Below, piece after piece: positions 1-8,278 of a stretch of 23,970 nt of DNA (positions within the stretch are counted from its first letter, which is position 1; the number at the start of each line of letters is the position of its first letter). Below the pieces are notes generated by a model. It was not told the origin of the DNA and did no database searches. It saw only the letters and a program-made list of their open reading frames with translations. Both the position numbers and the translations under genes were made by a program. Source of the DNA: IDS-8 sp036381215 (GTDB taxonomy: Bacteria; Pseudomonadota; Gammaproteobacteria; Steroidobacterales; Woeseiaceae); assembly GCA_036381215.1 (NCBI GenBank), contig DASVDF010000075.1, forward strand, positions 1 through 23,970, in the 5' to 3' direction.

Positions 1-3
1 AGG

Positions 4-1716
4 TCAGGCTGGGAGGGTGTAGCGCTTCTCGATCGCGCGGCTGATGAGGCTGCGGCTCTCCTCCGCCGAGAGGGCACCATCCTTCTCGACTTCGGCTATC
101 TCGGCCGCGAGCTCGTCGTCCTTCACGCACGTCGCTATCCAGCGCGAGTAATCGCCGCGCCGCAAATGGTGCAGCCAGGTCTCCTCGTCGACGCCGTTGC
201 CGATCTCCATGAATGACATGAGATTCGCCGCGCGCAGCCGCAGGCGTCCGTCCGGCCCGCGAAACCAGAAGCTCCGGTCCTCGCCAAGCTTGCCCTCCGC
301 GTATTTGCGCAGGTGCCGCTGAAGCTGCTGGCGCGGCGGTATGCTCCGGAACCAGGCCGGTCCCGCACCGTCGGACACACGCCAGAGCAGTCCGTCCCCC
401 GGCTCGAGCTTCGCGCCCGTCGAGGCGGGCGGCGGCTGGCCGGCGGCATCGGCGAACAGGCGCAGCGTGTCGTCGGGATCCGAGCCGATCGCGATGATCG
501 TGTCCACGGTCTGCAGCACCGATTCGGCGACGCGGTCAGGGTGCACGGTGATCAGCACCAGCCCGTACAGCTCGTCCGGCACGAAATCCCTGCTCGGCTG
601 CCAGTCGGTGGGAAACACGTGGTGCGCCTCGTCGAGCACCAGCCAGTGCGGCCGTCCGGTTGAAGAGCGCAGCTTCAGCAGCTGCGGAAACAGCTCCGCG
701 ATGAACTCCGGACGCTCGTCGACGCGCAGCGCAAGCAGGTTCACCGTCGCACTCTCGCGCGGATTGTTCAACACCGCCAGCGCCTCCGCGCAGGCCGGCG
801 GGTTGTCGCTCGTGCCGAGGAGCACGGACGGCTCGAAGTGCTCGTAGTCGCCTTCGGGGTCGATGATGCACGCCTGATAACCCTTGTCGATGAAGCGCTC
901 CAGCATGCCGGTCGTGAGCGTCGATTTGCCGCCGCCCGAGGTGCCGGCGATGAGCAACGACTCCACGTGCGGGCGCAAATGGATCTCCTCGCCGTCGGCA
1001 TCCGTACCGAGCGGCACGTCGTGACGGGTGAGCTTTGGACCGATATCCGCGAGGTCGTCGCGCACGAGCCGGTCGATCAGCCCGGCAACGCCGGCTCCGT
1101 GATCGGCGTCGGTCACGAGATCCGCGCGCTCTTTCAGGGCCGGCAGGGCATTCGCGACCGCGACGGCGCACTCGCACAACGTCAGGAACGCATGATCGTT
1201 TTCCGCATCGCCGACGCCGACGCAGTTGTGCGGTGACAGCCGCATCTCGGCCAGGGCAGCCATGAGTCCCGACGCCTTATTCACTCCGGTCGGGAGCACC
1301 ATCACCGCGCCTTTGTTGAAGATGACCTGCAGCTCGAGTCCGAGCTCGCGGATCGCCTCGAACACGATCCTGTCGTTCGGGGTCCATGTCGAGATGATGG
1401 ATCGGCCGACCGACAGCGGTGACACATGCCGCTCCTCGAGCCAGCGCACGAGCTCCCGCGATGGCGCCTCCGCCAGCGGCTTCTCGGTCCGCGTCGCGGG
1501 CGTGTAAAGCAGGGCGCCGTTCTCGGCGATAATCTGGTCGAAGACGTCGAGCGCCGTGAAGTTGGCCTCGAGGTCGTCGAGCTCGCGCCCGGTGACGAGG
1601 GCGAGCTTGCGGCCGGACTCCTTGACTCGCGTGAGCGCGGCAAGCGTGGCGTCGTCGACGCGCCCGTCCTTCGCGAGCGTGCCGTCGTAATCGCAGGCGA
1701 GGACGTGGTAGCGCAT
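4..1716 (-). CDS. HAD-type phosphatase fused to HerA-like P-loop ATPase
   Basis: The 570-residue protein has two recognisable halves. Residues 1-225 are a Cof-type (IIB) HAD hydrolase: nucleophile motif DYDGT with D9 and D11, motif II T42 in LVTGR, motif III K147, and motif IV GDxxND at D170/D174. Residues about 245-450 are a HerA/VirB4-like ATPase: Walker A GTSGGGKST with K264, an IIDPEGDY strand, and Walker B LVLDEAHH with D362/E363. The last 110 residues are rich in charge and Trp and match no domain I can name. The ATG at 1716 was chosen because a GAGG lies 6 nt upstream and homology starts there; the frame stays open further upstream but only as a shadow of ackA. HAD enzymes of this class dephosphorylate sugar phosphates; the ATPase role is unknown. 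It is the last gene of the phosphoketolase cluster. The domain calls are firm, the function is not. Confidence 0.88.
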   Translation of the reverse strand: MRYHVLACDYDGTLAKDGRVDDATLAALTRVKESGRKLALVTGRELDDLEANFTALDVFDQIIAENGALLYTPATRTEKPLAEAPSRELVRWLEERHVSPLSVGRSIISTWTPNDRIVFEAIRELGLELQVIFNKGAVMVLPTGVNKASGLMAALAEMRLSPHNCVGVGDAENDHAFLTLCECAVAVANALPALKERADLVTDADHGAGVAGLIDRLVRDDLADIGPKLTRHDVPLGTDADGEEIHLRPHVESLLIAGTSGGGKSTLTTGMLERFIDKGYQACIIDPEGDYEHFEPSVLLGTSDNPPACAEALAVLNNPRESATVNLLALRVDERPEFIAELFPQLLKLRSSTGRPHWLVLDEAHHVFPTDWQPSRDFVPDELYGLVLITVHPDRVAESVLQTVDTIIAIGSDPDDTLRLFADAAGQPPPASTGAKLEPGDGLLWRVSDGAGPAWFRSIPPRQQLQRHLRKYAEGKLGEDRSFWFRGPDGRLRLRAANLMSFMEIGNGVDEETWLHHLRRGDYSRWIATCVKDDELAAEIAEVEKDGALSAEESRSLISRAIEKRYTLPA

Positions 1717-1737
1717 GATCAGCCTCGGACGTTTCCT

Positions 1738-1833
1738 GTAGGAACGCGCATTGCGCGCGACGTAACGGGGGTGGCAAACGTGACGGTCATGGGAGTCGTA
1801 GCAATCGCAGTCGCGCGCGATGCGCGCTCCTAC
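1738..1833. repeat. Inverted pair of GTAG-headed REP palindromes
   Basis: Between ackA and the HAD-ATPase gene lie two copies, in opposite orientation, of a palindromic unit. It starts GTAGGA and is followed by a core close to GCGCGCATTGCGCGC and a GA end (1738-1761 forward, 1811-1833 reverse). Each unit can fold on itself, and the pair can form a larger hairpin, as in BIME-type REP doublets. Units with a GTAG head are known from Xanthomonadales and Pseudomonas, where REP-associated tyrosine transposases (RAYTs) are thought to mobilise them; no RAYT is in this window. The same unit occurs three more times at 16185-16303. The hairpin may lower readthrough or protect the upstream pkt-ackA message, which is inference. 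Confidence 0.8.
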
Positions 1834-2930
1834 AGCGCGCAATCCAGTACCTCGCGGGCGATTATGGGTTCCTCGCGGGTTTCGCAGACGTAGACGGGGC
1901 GGCTGCCGTCTTTCGAAATGCGGCCCGGGCGGTTGGCGAGATTGCGCCCGGGGTCGAGCGCCACGTTCCAGGCTTTGAGGCCCTGCGCCACGCCGGCCCG
2001 GATCTCGGGCGCGTTCTCGCCGATTCCGCCGCCGAACACGACAGCGCCCTCGCCGTCGAGCACGGTGAGGTAAGCGCCGACGGTCATGACGATGCGGTAA
2101 ATGAACAGCCGGAGCGCCAGGCGCGCGGCTTTGTCGCCCCGCGCGTCGTCCGCCAGCACCTTGCGCATGTCGCCCGTCCCGGCGACCCCCAGCAGCCCGG
2201 AGCGCCGGTTCAGCACGGTGTCGATCTCGTCGACGCCCAGACCGTCCCGCAGCAACGCCAGCACGATCGCGGGATCGATGTCGCCCGAGCGCGTCGCCAT
2301 CACGAGCCCTTCGAGCGGCGTATAGCCCATTGACGTCTCGATCGAGTGCCCGTTGCGGACGGCGCACGCCGAGCAGCCGGCGCCGAGCTGCAGGGTCACG
2401 GCGTTGACCTCGTCCATGCCGATGCCGGCCGCTTGCGCGTAACCCCGGGCGAGGCTCGCGTGCGCGATACCGTGGAAACCGTAGCGCCGGAAGCCGTAAC
2501 GATCGTCCCACCCGGCGGGCAGGGCGTAGTGCATCGATTCCGGCGGGCGTCGCGCATGGAAGGCCGTGTCGAATACGGCCACCGAGGGCGTCTCCGGAAA
2601 CCGGCGGCGCGCCGCGCGAATTGCCGTCACCGCCGGTCCGTTGTGCAGCGGCGCGAGCGCCACGAGCTCCTCGAGCGCGTCTTCCACCTCGGCGTCGATG
2701 CGCACCGGGGCGGTGTAGCGCGGCCCGCCGTGGACCAAGCGATGACCGATGACCTGCGGTTTCTCTTCGATGCCGGCGAGCGCCCGCTCGATGGCGTCGG
2801 GCATCTCCTCGTGCGAGCCCCATTCGTACTTCTGGTTGGAGCGCTCCCGGACGTCGCCGTCGCGGGCCTCGAACAAGGCGAGCTTCAGCGTGGCTGAGCC
2901 TGCGTTGACGACGGCGATCAGGCGCGCCAT
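1830..2930 (-). CDS. ackA: Acetate kinase (acetate/propionate kinase family)
   Basis: The protein is 366 residues, somewhat shorter than the usual ~400. Family motifs are present in order: NAGS at N9-S12, HRLVHGG with R64, PLHNGPA at 94-100, FDTAFH with D121, YGFHG with H153, TSMGYTPLEGL, TRSGDIDP with R214, GGIGENAP and the C-terminal TREEPIIAR with E353/E354. It would convert acetyl-phosphate and ADP to acetate and ATP in the cytoplasm. The phosphoketolase gene ends 36 nt upstream, so the pair forms a sugar-phosphate to acetate bypass that yields ATP. One oddity is that the usual HLGNG motif reads QLGAG at 181-185. The ATG at 2930 fits the family start, although its Shine-Dalgarno is weak. 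Confidence 0.93.
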   Translation of the reverse strand: MARLIAVVNAGSATLKLALFEARDGDVRERSNQKYEWGSHEEMPDAIERALAGIEEKPQVIGHRLVHGGPRYTAPVRIDAEVEDALEELVALAPLHNGPAVTAIRAARRRFPETPSVAVFDTAFHARRPPESMHYALPAGWDDRYGFRRYGFHGIAHASLARGYAQAAGIGMDEVNAVTLQLGAGCSACAVRNGHSIETSMGYTPLEGLVMATRSGDIDPAIVLALLRDGLGVDEIDTVLNRRSGLLGVAGTGDMRKVLADDARGDKAARLALRLFIYRIVMTVGAYLTVLDGEGAVVFGGGIGENAPEIRAGVAQGLKAWNVALDPGRNLANRPGRISKDGSRPVYVCETREEPIIAREVLDCAL

Positions 2931-2966
2931 GACGTTGGTTTCGGATGTGTCAAACCCGCGCTCACG

Positions 2967-5393
2967 TCACCGGTTGCCGGACGAGCCCGGAGGCGCCTCG
3001 CCTTTGGCGCCGGACGACCACTCCCAGTTGCGCACCTCGGGCAGGTCCTGGCCGTACTGGTAAATGTATTCCTTGTGCTCGACCAGCTTGTCCCGGATCG
3101 CCTGCTTGGCGTAACCCGCAGAAGGGCTGAGCTTCTGCACGCGGTCGATGACGTCGTTCACCAGGTCGAACCGGTCGATGTCGTTCAGCACGGCCATGTC
3201 GAACGGCGTCGTCGTGGTGCCTTCCTCCTTGTAGCCGCGCACGTGCAGATTGTCGTGATTCGTGCGCCGGTACGTCAGGCGATGGATGAGCCACGGGTAA
3301 CCGTGATAGCAGAAGATGATCGGCTTGTCGCGCGTGAAGATCGCGTCGAAATCGCGGTCCGGAAGACCGTGCGGGTGCTCGGAAGCGGATTGCAGCGTCA
3401 TGAGATCGACTACGTTGACGACCCGCACCTTCAGGTCGGGGAAGTACTCGCGCAGGATGGAAGCTGCCGCGAGCGTCTCCAGCGTCGGCACGTCGCCGGC
3501 GCAGCCCATGACCACGTCCGGCTCGCCGCCGCGATCCGTGCTCGCCCATTCCCAGATGCCGATGCCCGCGGTGCAGTGCTTCACCGCCGCGTCCATGTCG
3601 AGGTACTGCGGTTGCGACTGCTTGCCGGCGACAATCACGTTGACGTAATCGCGCGAGCGCAGGCAGTGGTCGGCCACGCAGAGCAGCGTGTTCGCGTCGG
3701 GCGGCAGGTAGACGCGGATGATGTCGGCCTTCTTGTTGACGACGTGGTCGATGAAGCCGGGGTCCTGGTGGCTGAAGCCGTTGTGATCCTGGCGCCATAC
3801 GTGCGAGGTCAGAAGATAGTTCAGCGAGGCGACCGGCCGCCGCCAAGGCACCTCCTTGCTGGTTTTCAGCCACTTCGCGTGCTGGTTGAACATCGAATCG
3901 ACGATGTGGATGAACGCCTCGTAGCAGGAGAACAAGCCGTGCCGGCCCGTGAGCAGGTAGCCCTCCAGCCAGCCCTGGCAGAGATGCTCCGACAGGACTT
4001 CCATCACGCGTCCGTCGTGCGCCAGGTGCTCGTCCACCGGGAGAACCTTGCCGGCCGTCACCTTGGAGGTCGCTTCGTACACGGCCGTGAGGCGGTTCGA
4101 TTCCGTTTCGTCGGGACCGAAGAGGCGGAAGTTCCTGGCGCCCTGGTTCTGCGCGATGACGTCGCGCAAAAACCGGCCGAGCACGCGCGTGGCCTCGCCC
4201 TCGACGCCTCCCGGCCGCGGCACGTCGACCGCATAGTCGCGGAACTCCGGCATGCGCAGGTTGCGCAGCAGCACGCCCCCGTTTGCGTGGGGATTCGCGC
4301 CCATGCGCCGGGTGCCCTCCGGTGACAGCGCGCGGATTTCCGCGATCGGACAGCCCGTGTCGTCGAAGAGCTCATCGGCACGATAGCTTTGCAGCCAGCG
4401 CTCGAGCGCCTCCAGGTGGCCGGGCTCGGTCTGCAGGTTCGCGAGCGGCACCTGGTGCGAGCGCCACGTGCCCTCGACCGGCTTGCCGTCCACCTCGTCC
4501 GGACCCGTCCAGCCTTTCGGCGTGCGCAGCACGATCATCGGCCAGCGCGGGCGCGACTTGAAACCGCTCTTGCGCGTTTCCTGCTGGATCTCGCGGATGC
4601 GATCGGCCACGGCATCGAATGTGCTCGCGAGACGCTCGTGCACGGCACGCATCGGTTCACTGTCGTCGCCCGAAACGAAATGCGGATCGTAGCCGTAGCC
4701 GCGGAACAGGAACTCGAGCTCTTCCTCCGGCATGCGCGCGAGATACGTCGGGTTCGCGATCTTCCAGCCGTTCAGGTGCAGGATCGGCAGCACGGCACCA
4801 TCGTGCACCGGGTTCAGGAATTTCGTCGAGTGCCAGCTGTTCGCGAGCGGTCCGGTCTCGGCTTCGCCGTCGCCGACCACGCAGGCGACGACGAGATCCG
4901 GGTTGTCGAAGGCCGCGCCGAAGGAGTGCGCGAGCGAGTAACCGAGCTCGCCGCCCTCGTTGATGGAGCCCGGCACCTCCGGCGCACAGTGGCTCGGAAT
5001 GCCCCCCGGGAACGAAAACTGCTTGAACAGCCGCCGCATGCCGCGCGAGTCCCGCGACACGTCCGGGTAGAGCTCGCTGTACGTGCCCTCGAGCCAGGTG
5101 TTCGCGACGATGCCGGGCCCGCCGTGGCCCGGCCCGGTGACGTAGATCATGTCGAGATCCCGCTCGAGGATCAGCCGGTTCAGGTGGGCGTAGACCAGGT
5201 TCAAGCCCGGCGTCGTGCCCCAGTGCCCGAGCAGCCGCGGCTTCACGTGCTCGATCTTCAAAGGCTCTTCGAGCAAAGGATTGTCGAGGAGGTAGATCTG
5301 GCCGACGGACAGGTAGTTGGCGGCGCGCCACCAGAGGTCGATCTGCTCCAGTCGGCGGTTTTCGGGCACGGAATTCGCGTTCGACACGGGCAT
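2967..5393 (-). CDS. xfp: Phosphoketolase (xylulose-5-P/fructose-6-P)
   Basis: The 808-residue protein matches the full length of the family. Visible signatures are GHWGTTPGLN with H57, GPGHGGPG with H90, the SHCAPE segment with H135, EGGELGYSLAHSFGAAFDNP, and the thiamine-diphosphate motif GDGEAETGPLANSW near 174-187. It is a cytoplasmic ThDP/Mg enzyme that cleaves xylulose-5-phosphate (and probably fructose-6-phosphate) with phosphate to acetyl-phosphate plus glyceraldehyde-3-phosphate or erythrose-4-phosphate. The adjoining acetate kinase would use the product. The frame is open up to 5513, but the family start and an AGGTG 5-6 nt before the ATG at 5393 favour this start. It is first of three co-oriented genes. 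Whether it also takes fructose-6-phosphate cannot be read from sequence. Confidence 0.95.
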   Translation of the reverse strand: MPVSNANSVPENRRLEQIDLWWRAANYLSVGQIYLLDNPLLEEPLKIEHVKPRLLGHWGTTPGLNLVYAHLNRLILERDLDMIYVTGPGHGGPGIVANTWLEGTYSELYPDVSRDSRGMRRLFKQFSFPGGIPSHCAPEVPGSINEGGELGYSLAHSFGAAFDNPDLVVACVVGDGEAETGPLANSWHSTKFLNPVHDGAVLPILHLNGWKIANPTYLARMPEEELEFLFRGYGYDPHFVSGDDSEPMRAVHERLASTFDAVADRIREIQQETRKSGFKSRPRWPMIVLRTPKGWTGPDEVDGKPVEGTWRSHQVPLANLQTEPGHLEALERWLQSYRADELFDDTGCPIAEIRALSPEGTRRMGANPHANGGVLLRNLRMPEFRDYAVDVPRPGGVEGEATRVLGRFLRDVIAQNQGARNFRLFGPDETESNRLTAVYEATSKVTAGKVLPVDEHLAHDGRVMEVLSEHLCQGWLEGYLLTGRHGLFSCYEAFIHIVDSMFNQHAKWLKTSKEVPWRRPVASLNYLLTSHVWRQDHNGFSHQDPGFIDHVVNKKADIIRVYLPPDANTLLCVADHCLRSRDYVNVIVAGKQSQPQYLDMDAAVKHCTAGIGIWEWASTDRGGEPDVVMGCAGDVPTLETLAAASILREYFPDLKVRVVNVVDLMTLQSASEHPHGLPDRDFDAIFTRDKPIIFCYHGYPWLIHRLTYRRTNHDNLHVRGYKEEGTTTTPFDMAVLNDIDRFDLVNDVIDRVQKLSPSAGYAKQAIRDKLVEHKEYIYQYGQDLPEVRNWEWSSGAKGEAPPGSSGNR

Positions 5394-5732
5394 GGGCACC
5401 TGTTCGGAGGTAAGGGAACGGGGCAGGGAGCCCCACAATAGGCAAGGCGCCAATCGCTGCAGCGAGCGACGGGGACGGGGGAAAGGCGCGGACTCGCGCG
5501 GGCCGTCCGGCACGGCTCCAACATACTAAGAACCCGGCACGCGGGCAAGCCGGCGCCGCTGCAGGCGTGCGGCGGCAAACCTGCGTCTCAAAACGAGAAA
5601 CTCCTCACCGCAGCCCCCGGGAAACTGAGAACGGCCTCTCAGCCGCCCGGCTCTCGCTGGCATTAAGTTCAATCCGCGCACGTGGGCGCCGGTCGGCTGC
5701 TGCCCTCGGCGACTGCAAGAGGATTCGCGACG
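5394..5732. other. Divergent intergenic region between xfp and mshI
   Basis: About 340 bases separate the two divergent starts and must carry both promoters. On the minus strand, AGTATG-like sequence around 5519-5530 could be a -10 element for xfp, without a convincing -35. On the plus strand, a CTGAGA/TCTCAG stem with a 6-nt loop lies at 5625-5642, followed by TGGCAT at 5659-5664, which is only a partial match to a sigma-54 -24 box. No gene with plausible coding character was seen. All promoter remarks here are weak. Confidence 0.4.
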
Positions 5733-6650
5733 GTGCTCGGGCAACTCGGACGTCACAGGCACGGCTCGGGCCGGACCGGTCTCGCCCTCTGCGATGGCGG
5801 CGTGGCGCTCGCGTGCGTGCAGTACGCAGGAGCGCGGCCGAAGCTCACGCACTGTGCGTGGGAGGCGATCGACGACAAGCGCCCGCTACCACGCTGCATC
5901 GGCCGCGGGGCCTGGACGCGTTCCAGCGCGGTCGCCGTGATGGCGCCCGGGGGCTATCGCCTGCTGCTCGTCGAGGCGCCCGAGGTGCCGAAAGAAGAGC
6001 TCCGGTCCGCGCTGCGCTGGCGCATCAAGGACCTGATCGATTTCCACATCGATGACGCCGTGATCGACGTGTTCGACATGCCCGCACCTGCCCGCGGCGG
6101 GCTCACCCGGCCGCTGTACGCGGTGGCGGCGCGTGCGGAGCTCGTGCGCCGGCAGATCGAGTTGCTGGAGGATGCCGGCATCGCGCTCGACGCCGTGGAC
6201 ATCCCGGAGCTTTGCCTGCGCAACGTGGCTGCGAGCCTGGAGCGGGATCGTGAAGGCGTCGCCTTGCTGTATCTCGCGGGCGACCACGGCATCCTGGTCC
6301 TCGCGCGCGCGGGAGTGATGTACCTGACGCGCCGCATCGAGATCGGGACGGCGTCGCTGCGCGGCGTCGACGACCTGCCGTCGGAGCTCGTCGCGACGTT
6401 GTCGCTGGAAGTGCGGCGCTCGCTCGATTACCTGGAAAGCCATTACGCGCAGACGCCGGTGCCGCGGCTGCACACCGTCGGGGTGTCCACGCCCGATCGC
6501 GCGGCGCTTGCGGAAGAGCTGTCGATTGCCGTCGAGGATTTCTCGCTCGCCGACGTGCTGGGTGTCGAATGCGAGCCATCGCCCGAGGTCGTGCATCGCT
6601 GCCTGCCCGCGATCGGCGCCGCTCTCCGGCGCGGGGCCGCCGCGCATTGA
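5733..6650 (+). CDS. mshI: MSHA biogenesis protein MshI (PilM-like)
   Basis: The 305-residue protein begins a 14-gene MSHA pilus operon and resembles the PilM/MshI actin-fold ATPase-like family, which forms the cytoplasmic side of the alignment subcomplex and contacts the PilN-like partner. Supporting features are the early GLALCDGGVALA strand, the RSALRWRIKDLIDF segment, and RRSLDYLESHY near the end; the last is typical of PilM-type proteins. I chose GTG at 5733 because an AAGAGGA lies 9 nt upstream. A longer frame from GTG at 5682 exists but has no such signal. The next gene starts 8 nt after the stop. The family assignment rests on position and these motifs. Confidence 0.82.
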   Translation: MLGQLGRHRHGSGRTGLALCDGGVALACVQYAGARPKLTHCAWEAIDDKRPLPRCIGRGAWTRSSAVAVMAPGGYRLLLVEAPEVPKEELRSALRWRIKDLIDFHIDDAVIDVFDMPAPARGGLTRPLYAVAARAELVRRQIELLEDAGIALDAVDIPELCLRNVAASLERDREGVALLYLAGDHGILVLARAGVMYLTRRIEIGTASLRGVDDLPSELVATLSLEVRRSLDYLESHYAQTPVPRLHTVGVSTPDRAALAEELSIAVEDFSLADVLGVECEPSPEVVHRCLPAIGAALRRGAAAH

Positions 6651-6658
6651 GCGCCGTC

Positions 6659-7273
6659 ATGAACCAGCAGATCAACCTTTACCAGCCGTCGTTCCGGCGC
6701 AAGCGACGGATCTTCGCCGCGCGCACCCTGCTCGGTACGGCCGGCACGGTCGCCGTGCTGCTCCTGCTCGCTTCGGCCTGGGGTTATCGCCAGATGGCGG
6801 AGCTCGAAGCGCAGGTGGTAGAGCTCGAAGCGCGCGAGAAGGCATTCGCCGCGCAGATCGCGCGGCTGGATCCCGCGAGCATCGACGGGCAGCGCGAGCT
6901 CGATGAGGAGCTCGAGCGTCTCGCGCACCAGCTCGCGCGCCAGCAGAAGCTGGTCGATATCCTGAAGAGCCAGCCGCTCGGCAGCACCGCGGGCTTTTCC
7001 GAGCAGCTCGAGGCGCTGGCACGCCAGCACACGGACGGGCTGTGGCTGACGCGAATGGCGATCAGGGGCGGCGCCGCGCGGATGGAGCTTGCCGGCGTCA
7101 GTGTCCGCCCGGAGCTGATTCCATCCTGGCTGCAGCGCCTCGGGACCGAGCCCGCACTGAGCGGCCAGCGCTTCGACCTGCTCACCATCGAGCGCGCCGA
7201 GGGCGAGCCGACGGTGTCCTTTCGCGTTTCGAGCCGGGAGCTCGACAACGCTTTCGCGGAGGCCGCGCGATGA
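6659..7273 (+). CDS. PilN-like MSHA inner-membrane protein (MshI2)
   Basis: The 204-residue protein opens with QQINLYQPSFRRKRR, the short cytoplasmic motif that PilN proteins use to dock on PilM. A single membrane segment follows at about 18-42, then a coiled coil (about 44-110) rich in E, L and R, and a compact PilN-type C-terminal fold. It would sit in the inner membrane and link the cytoplasmic MshI to the periplasmic MshJ/MshK. The ATG at 6659 directly precedes the docking motif. Its stop overlaps the start of the next gene (ATGA). In Shewanella-type clusters this position is sometimes named mshI2; I leave the symbol empty because naming varies. Confidence 0.83.
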   Translation: MNQQINLYQPSFRRKRRIFAARTLLGTAGTVAVLLLLASAWGYRQMAELEAQVVELEAREKAFAAQIARLDPASIDGQRELDEELERLAHQLARQQKLVDILKSQPLGSTAGFSEQLEALARQHTDGLWLTRMAIRGGAARMELAGVSVRPELIPSWLQRLGTEPALSGQRFDLLTIERAEGEPTVSFRVSSRELDNAFAEAAR

Positions 7274-7929
7274 CCGGCGCGCGCCTGCAGGCGCTACTCG
7301 GCAAGGTCGACGCGCTGACCCTGCGCGAGCGCCTGCTGCTGTTCGCGGCGGCCGTGGCCGTGCTGCTGGCACTGTGGGAAGCGCTGCTGGAAGGACCCAT
7401 CACCGCGCGCGCGGAGGGCGCTTCGGCGCGCATCGAGACGCTGCGCCGGGAGATCGGCAAGCTCAACGATTCGGTTTCCGCCGCCGCCGGCGCGATCGGC
7501 GACGGGGCGCCCGGCAAGCTGCGCCGCCTGGAGCTTTTGCGGCGCAGCGTCGACCAGACCGCGGAATCCATCCACGTCTTCACCAGCGACCTCGTGGACC
7601 CGCGGCAGATGCGCGCCGTGCTCGAGGACCTGATCCGGCGGCAGAAGGGCCTGCGGCTGGTCAGCATGAGCAGCCTGCCGGTCGAGTCGCTCGCAACGGG
7701 CGAGGCCGGAGCCGCCGAATCCGGCGAGCCGCAGCTCTATCGCCACGGCCTCGTGCTGGTCATGCAAGGCTCGTATCTCGACTGCATGCAATACCTGCGG
7801 TCGGTCGAAGCCCTGCCGTGGCAGCTCTACTGGGCGCGCCTCGAGCTCGAGAACGACGAGTATCCGATGAATCGCATCCTGATCGAGCTGCACACGTTGA
7901 GCCTGGAGGAGGACTGGATCGGTGTCTGA
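7270..7929 (+). CDS. mshJ: MSHA biogenesis protein MshJ (PilO-like)
   Basis: The 219-residue protein has a short cytoplasmic start, one membrane helix at about 19-37 (LLLFAAAVAVLLALWEALL), a coiled coil and a periplasmic alpha/beta domain, which is the PilO/GspM plan. MshJ partners the PilN-like protein in the inner-membrane alignment complex. The segment HGLVLVMQGSYLDCMQYLRSVEALPW, described here by its position around 158-183, is the recognisable ferredoxin-like core of PilO/MshJ. Its ATG overlaps the previous stop, and its end overlaps the mshK start by 8 nt. Confidence comes from topology, motif and position together. Confidence 0.83.
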   Translation: MTGARLQALLGKVDALTLRERLLLFAAAVAVLLALWEALLEGPITARAEGASARIETLRREIGKLNDSVSAAAGAIGDGAPGKLRRLELLRRSVDQTAESIHVFTSDLVDPRQMRAVLEDLIRRQKGLRLVSMSSLPVESLATGEAGAAESGEPQLYRHGLVLVMQGSYLDCMQYLRSVEALPWQLYWARLELENDEYPMNRILIELHTLSLEEDWIGV

Positions 7930-8278
7930 CATGTTCCGCAGGCTCGCGCTGACGCCAGCCCTGCTCGCCGCCGCGCTCGTCGCCCGAGCCGACAACCTGT
8001 ATCGCGATCCGATGCGTCCGTATGCGCCGCCCGCCGCCGCAGCAAGCGCGTCCGAGCCCGTCCGCTATCACCTGAGCTCGGTGCTCATCTCCTCCCAGCG
8101 CCGCGTCGCGGTGATCAACGGGCGCGTCTGCCGCGTGGGCGACCGCGTGGCGGGCGCCGAGGTGCTCGCGATCGAGCACGAGCGGGTGCGCCTGCGCGTC
8201 GGCGGGAAGGAAATCACCGTTGCTTTCGACAGCCAGCCGCCGCGCGACGCAGCCAACGAGCAAGAGGCCGCCCCCTGA
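7922..8278 (+). CDS. mshK: MSHA biogenesis protein MshK (PilP/GspC-like)
   Basis: This small protein of 118 residues has a signal-peptide-like start (LALTPALLAAALVARA) and one periplasmic domain with LSSVLISSQRRVAVINGR and the RVGDRVAGAEVLAI strand pattern, as in PilP and the GspC homology region. Such proteins contact the secretin N-terminal domain, here MshL. I chose GTG at 7922 because GGAGGAGGA lies 8 nt upstream. ATG at 7931 is possible, but its spacing would be 17 nt. The stop overlaps the mshL ATG (TGATG). There is no lipobox, unlike classical PilP. Confidence 0.78.
   Translation: MSDMFRRLALTPALLAAALVARADNLYRDPMRPYAPPAAAASASEPVRYHLSSVLISSQRRVAVINGRVCRVGDRVAGAEVLAIEHERVRLRVGGKEITVAFDSQPPRDAANEQEAAP

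Noticed and set aside
1717..2823. Upstream extension of the HAD-ATPase reading frame by 369 codons
   Set aside because: It overlaps ackA in another frame, is Arg/Ala-rich without family features, and the HAD homology with its ribosome site begins at 1716.
3075..4325. 416-codon plus-strand open frame opposite phosphoketolase
   Set aside because: It is complementary to a complete, motif-rich phosphoketolase gene and has antisense-type composition.
5682..5732. GTG at 5682 as the mshI start
   Set aside because: There is no ribosome site in front of it, while AAGAGGA is well spaced before GTG 5733.
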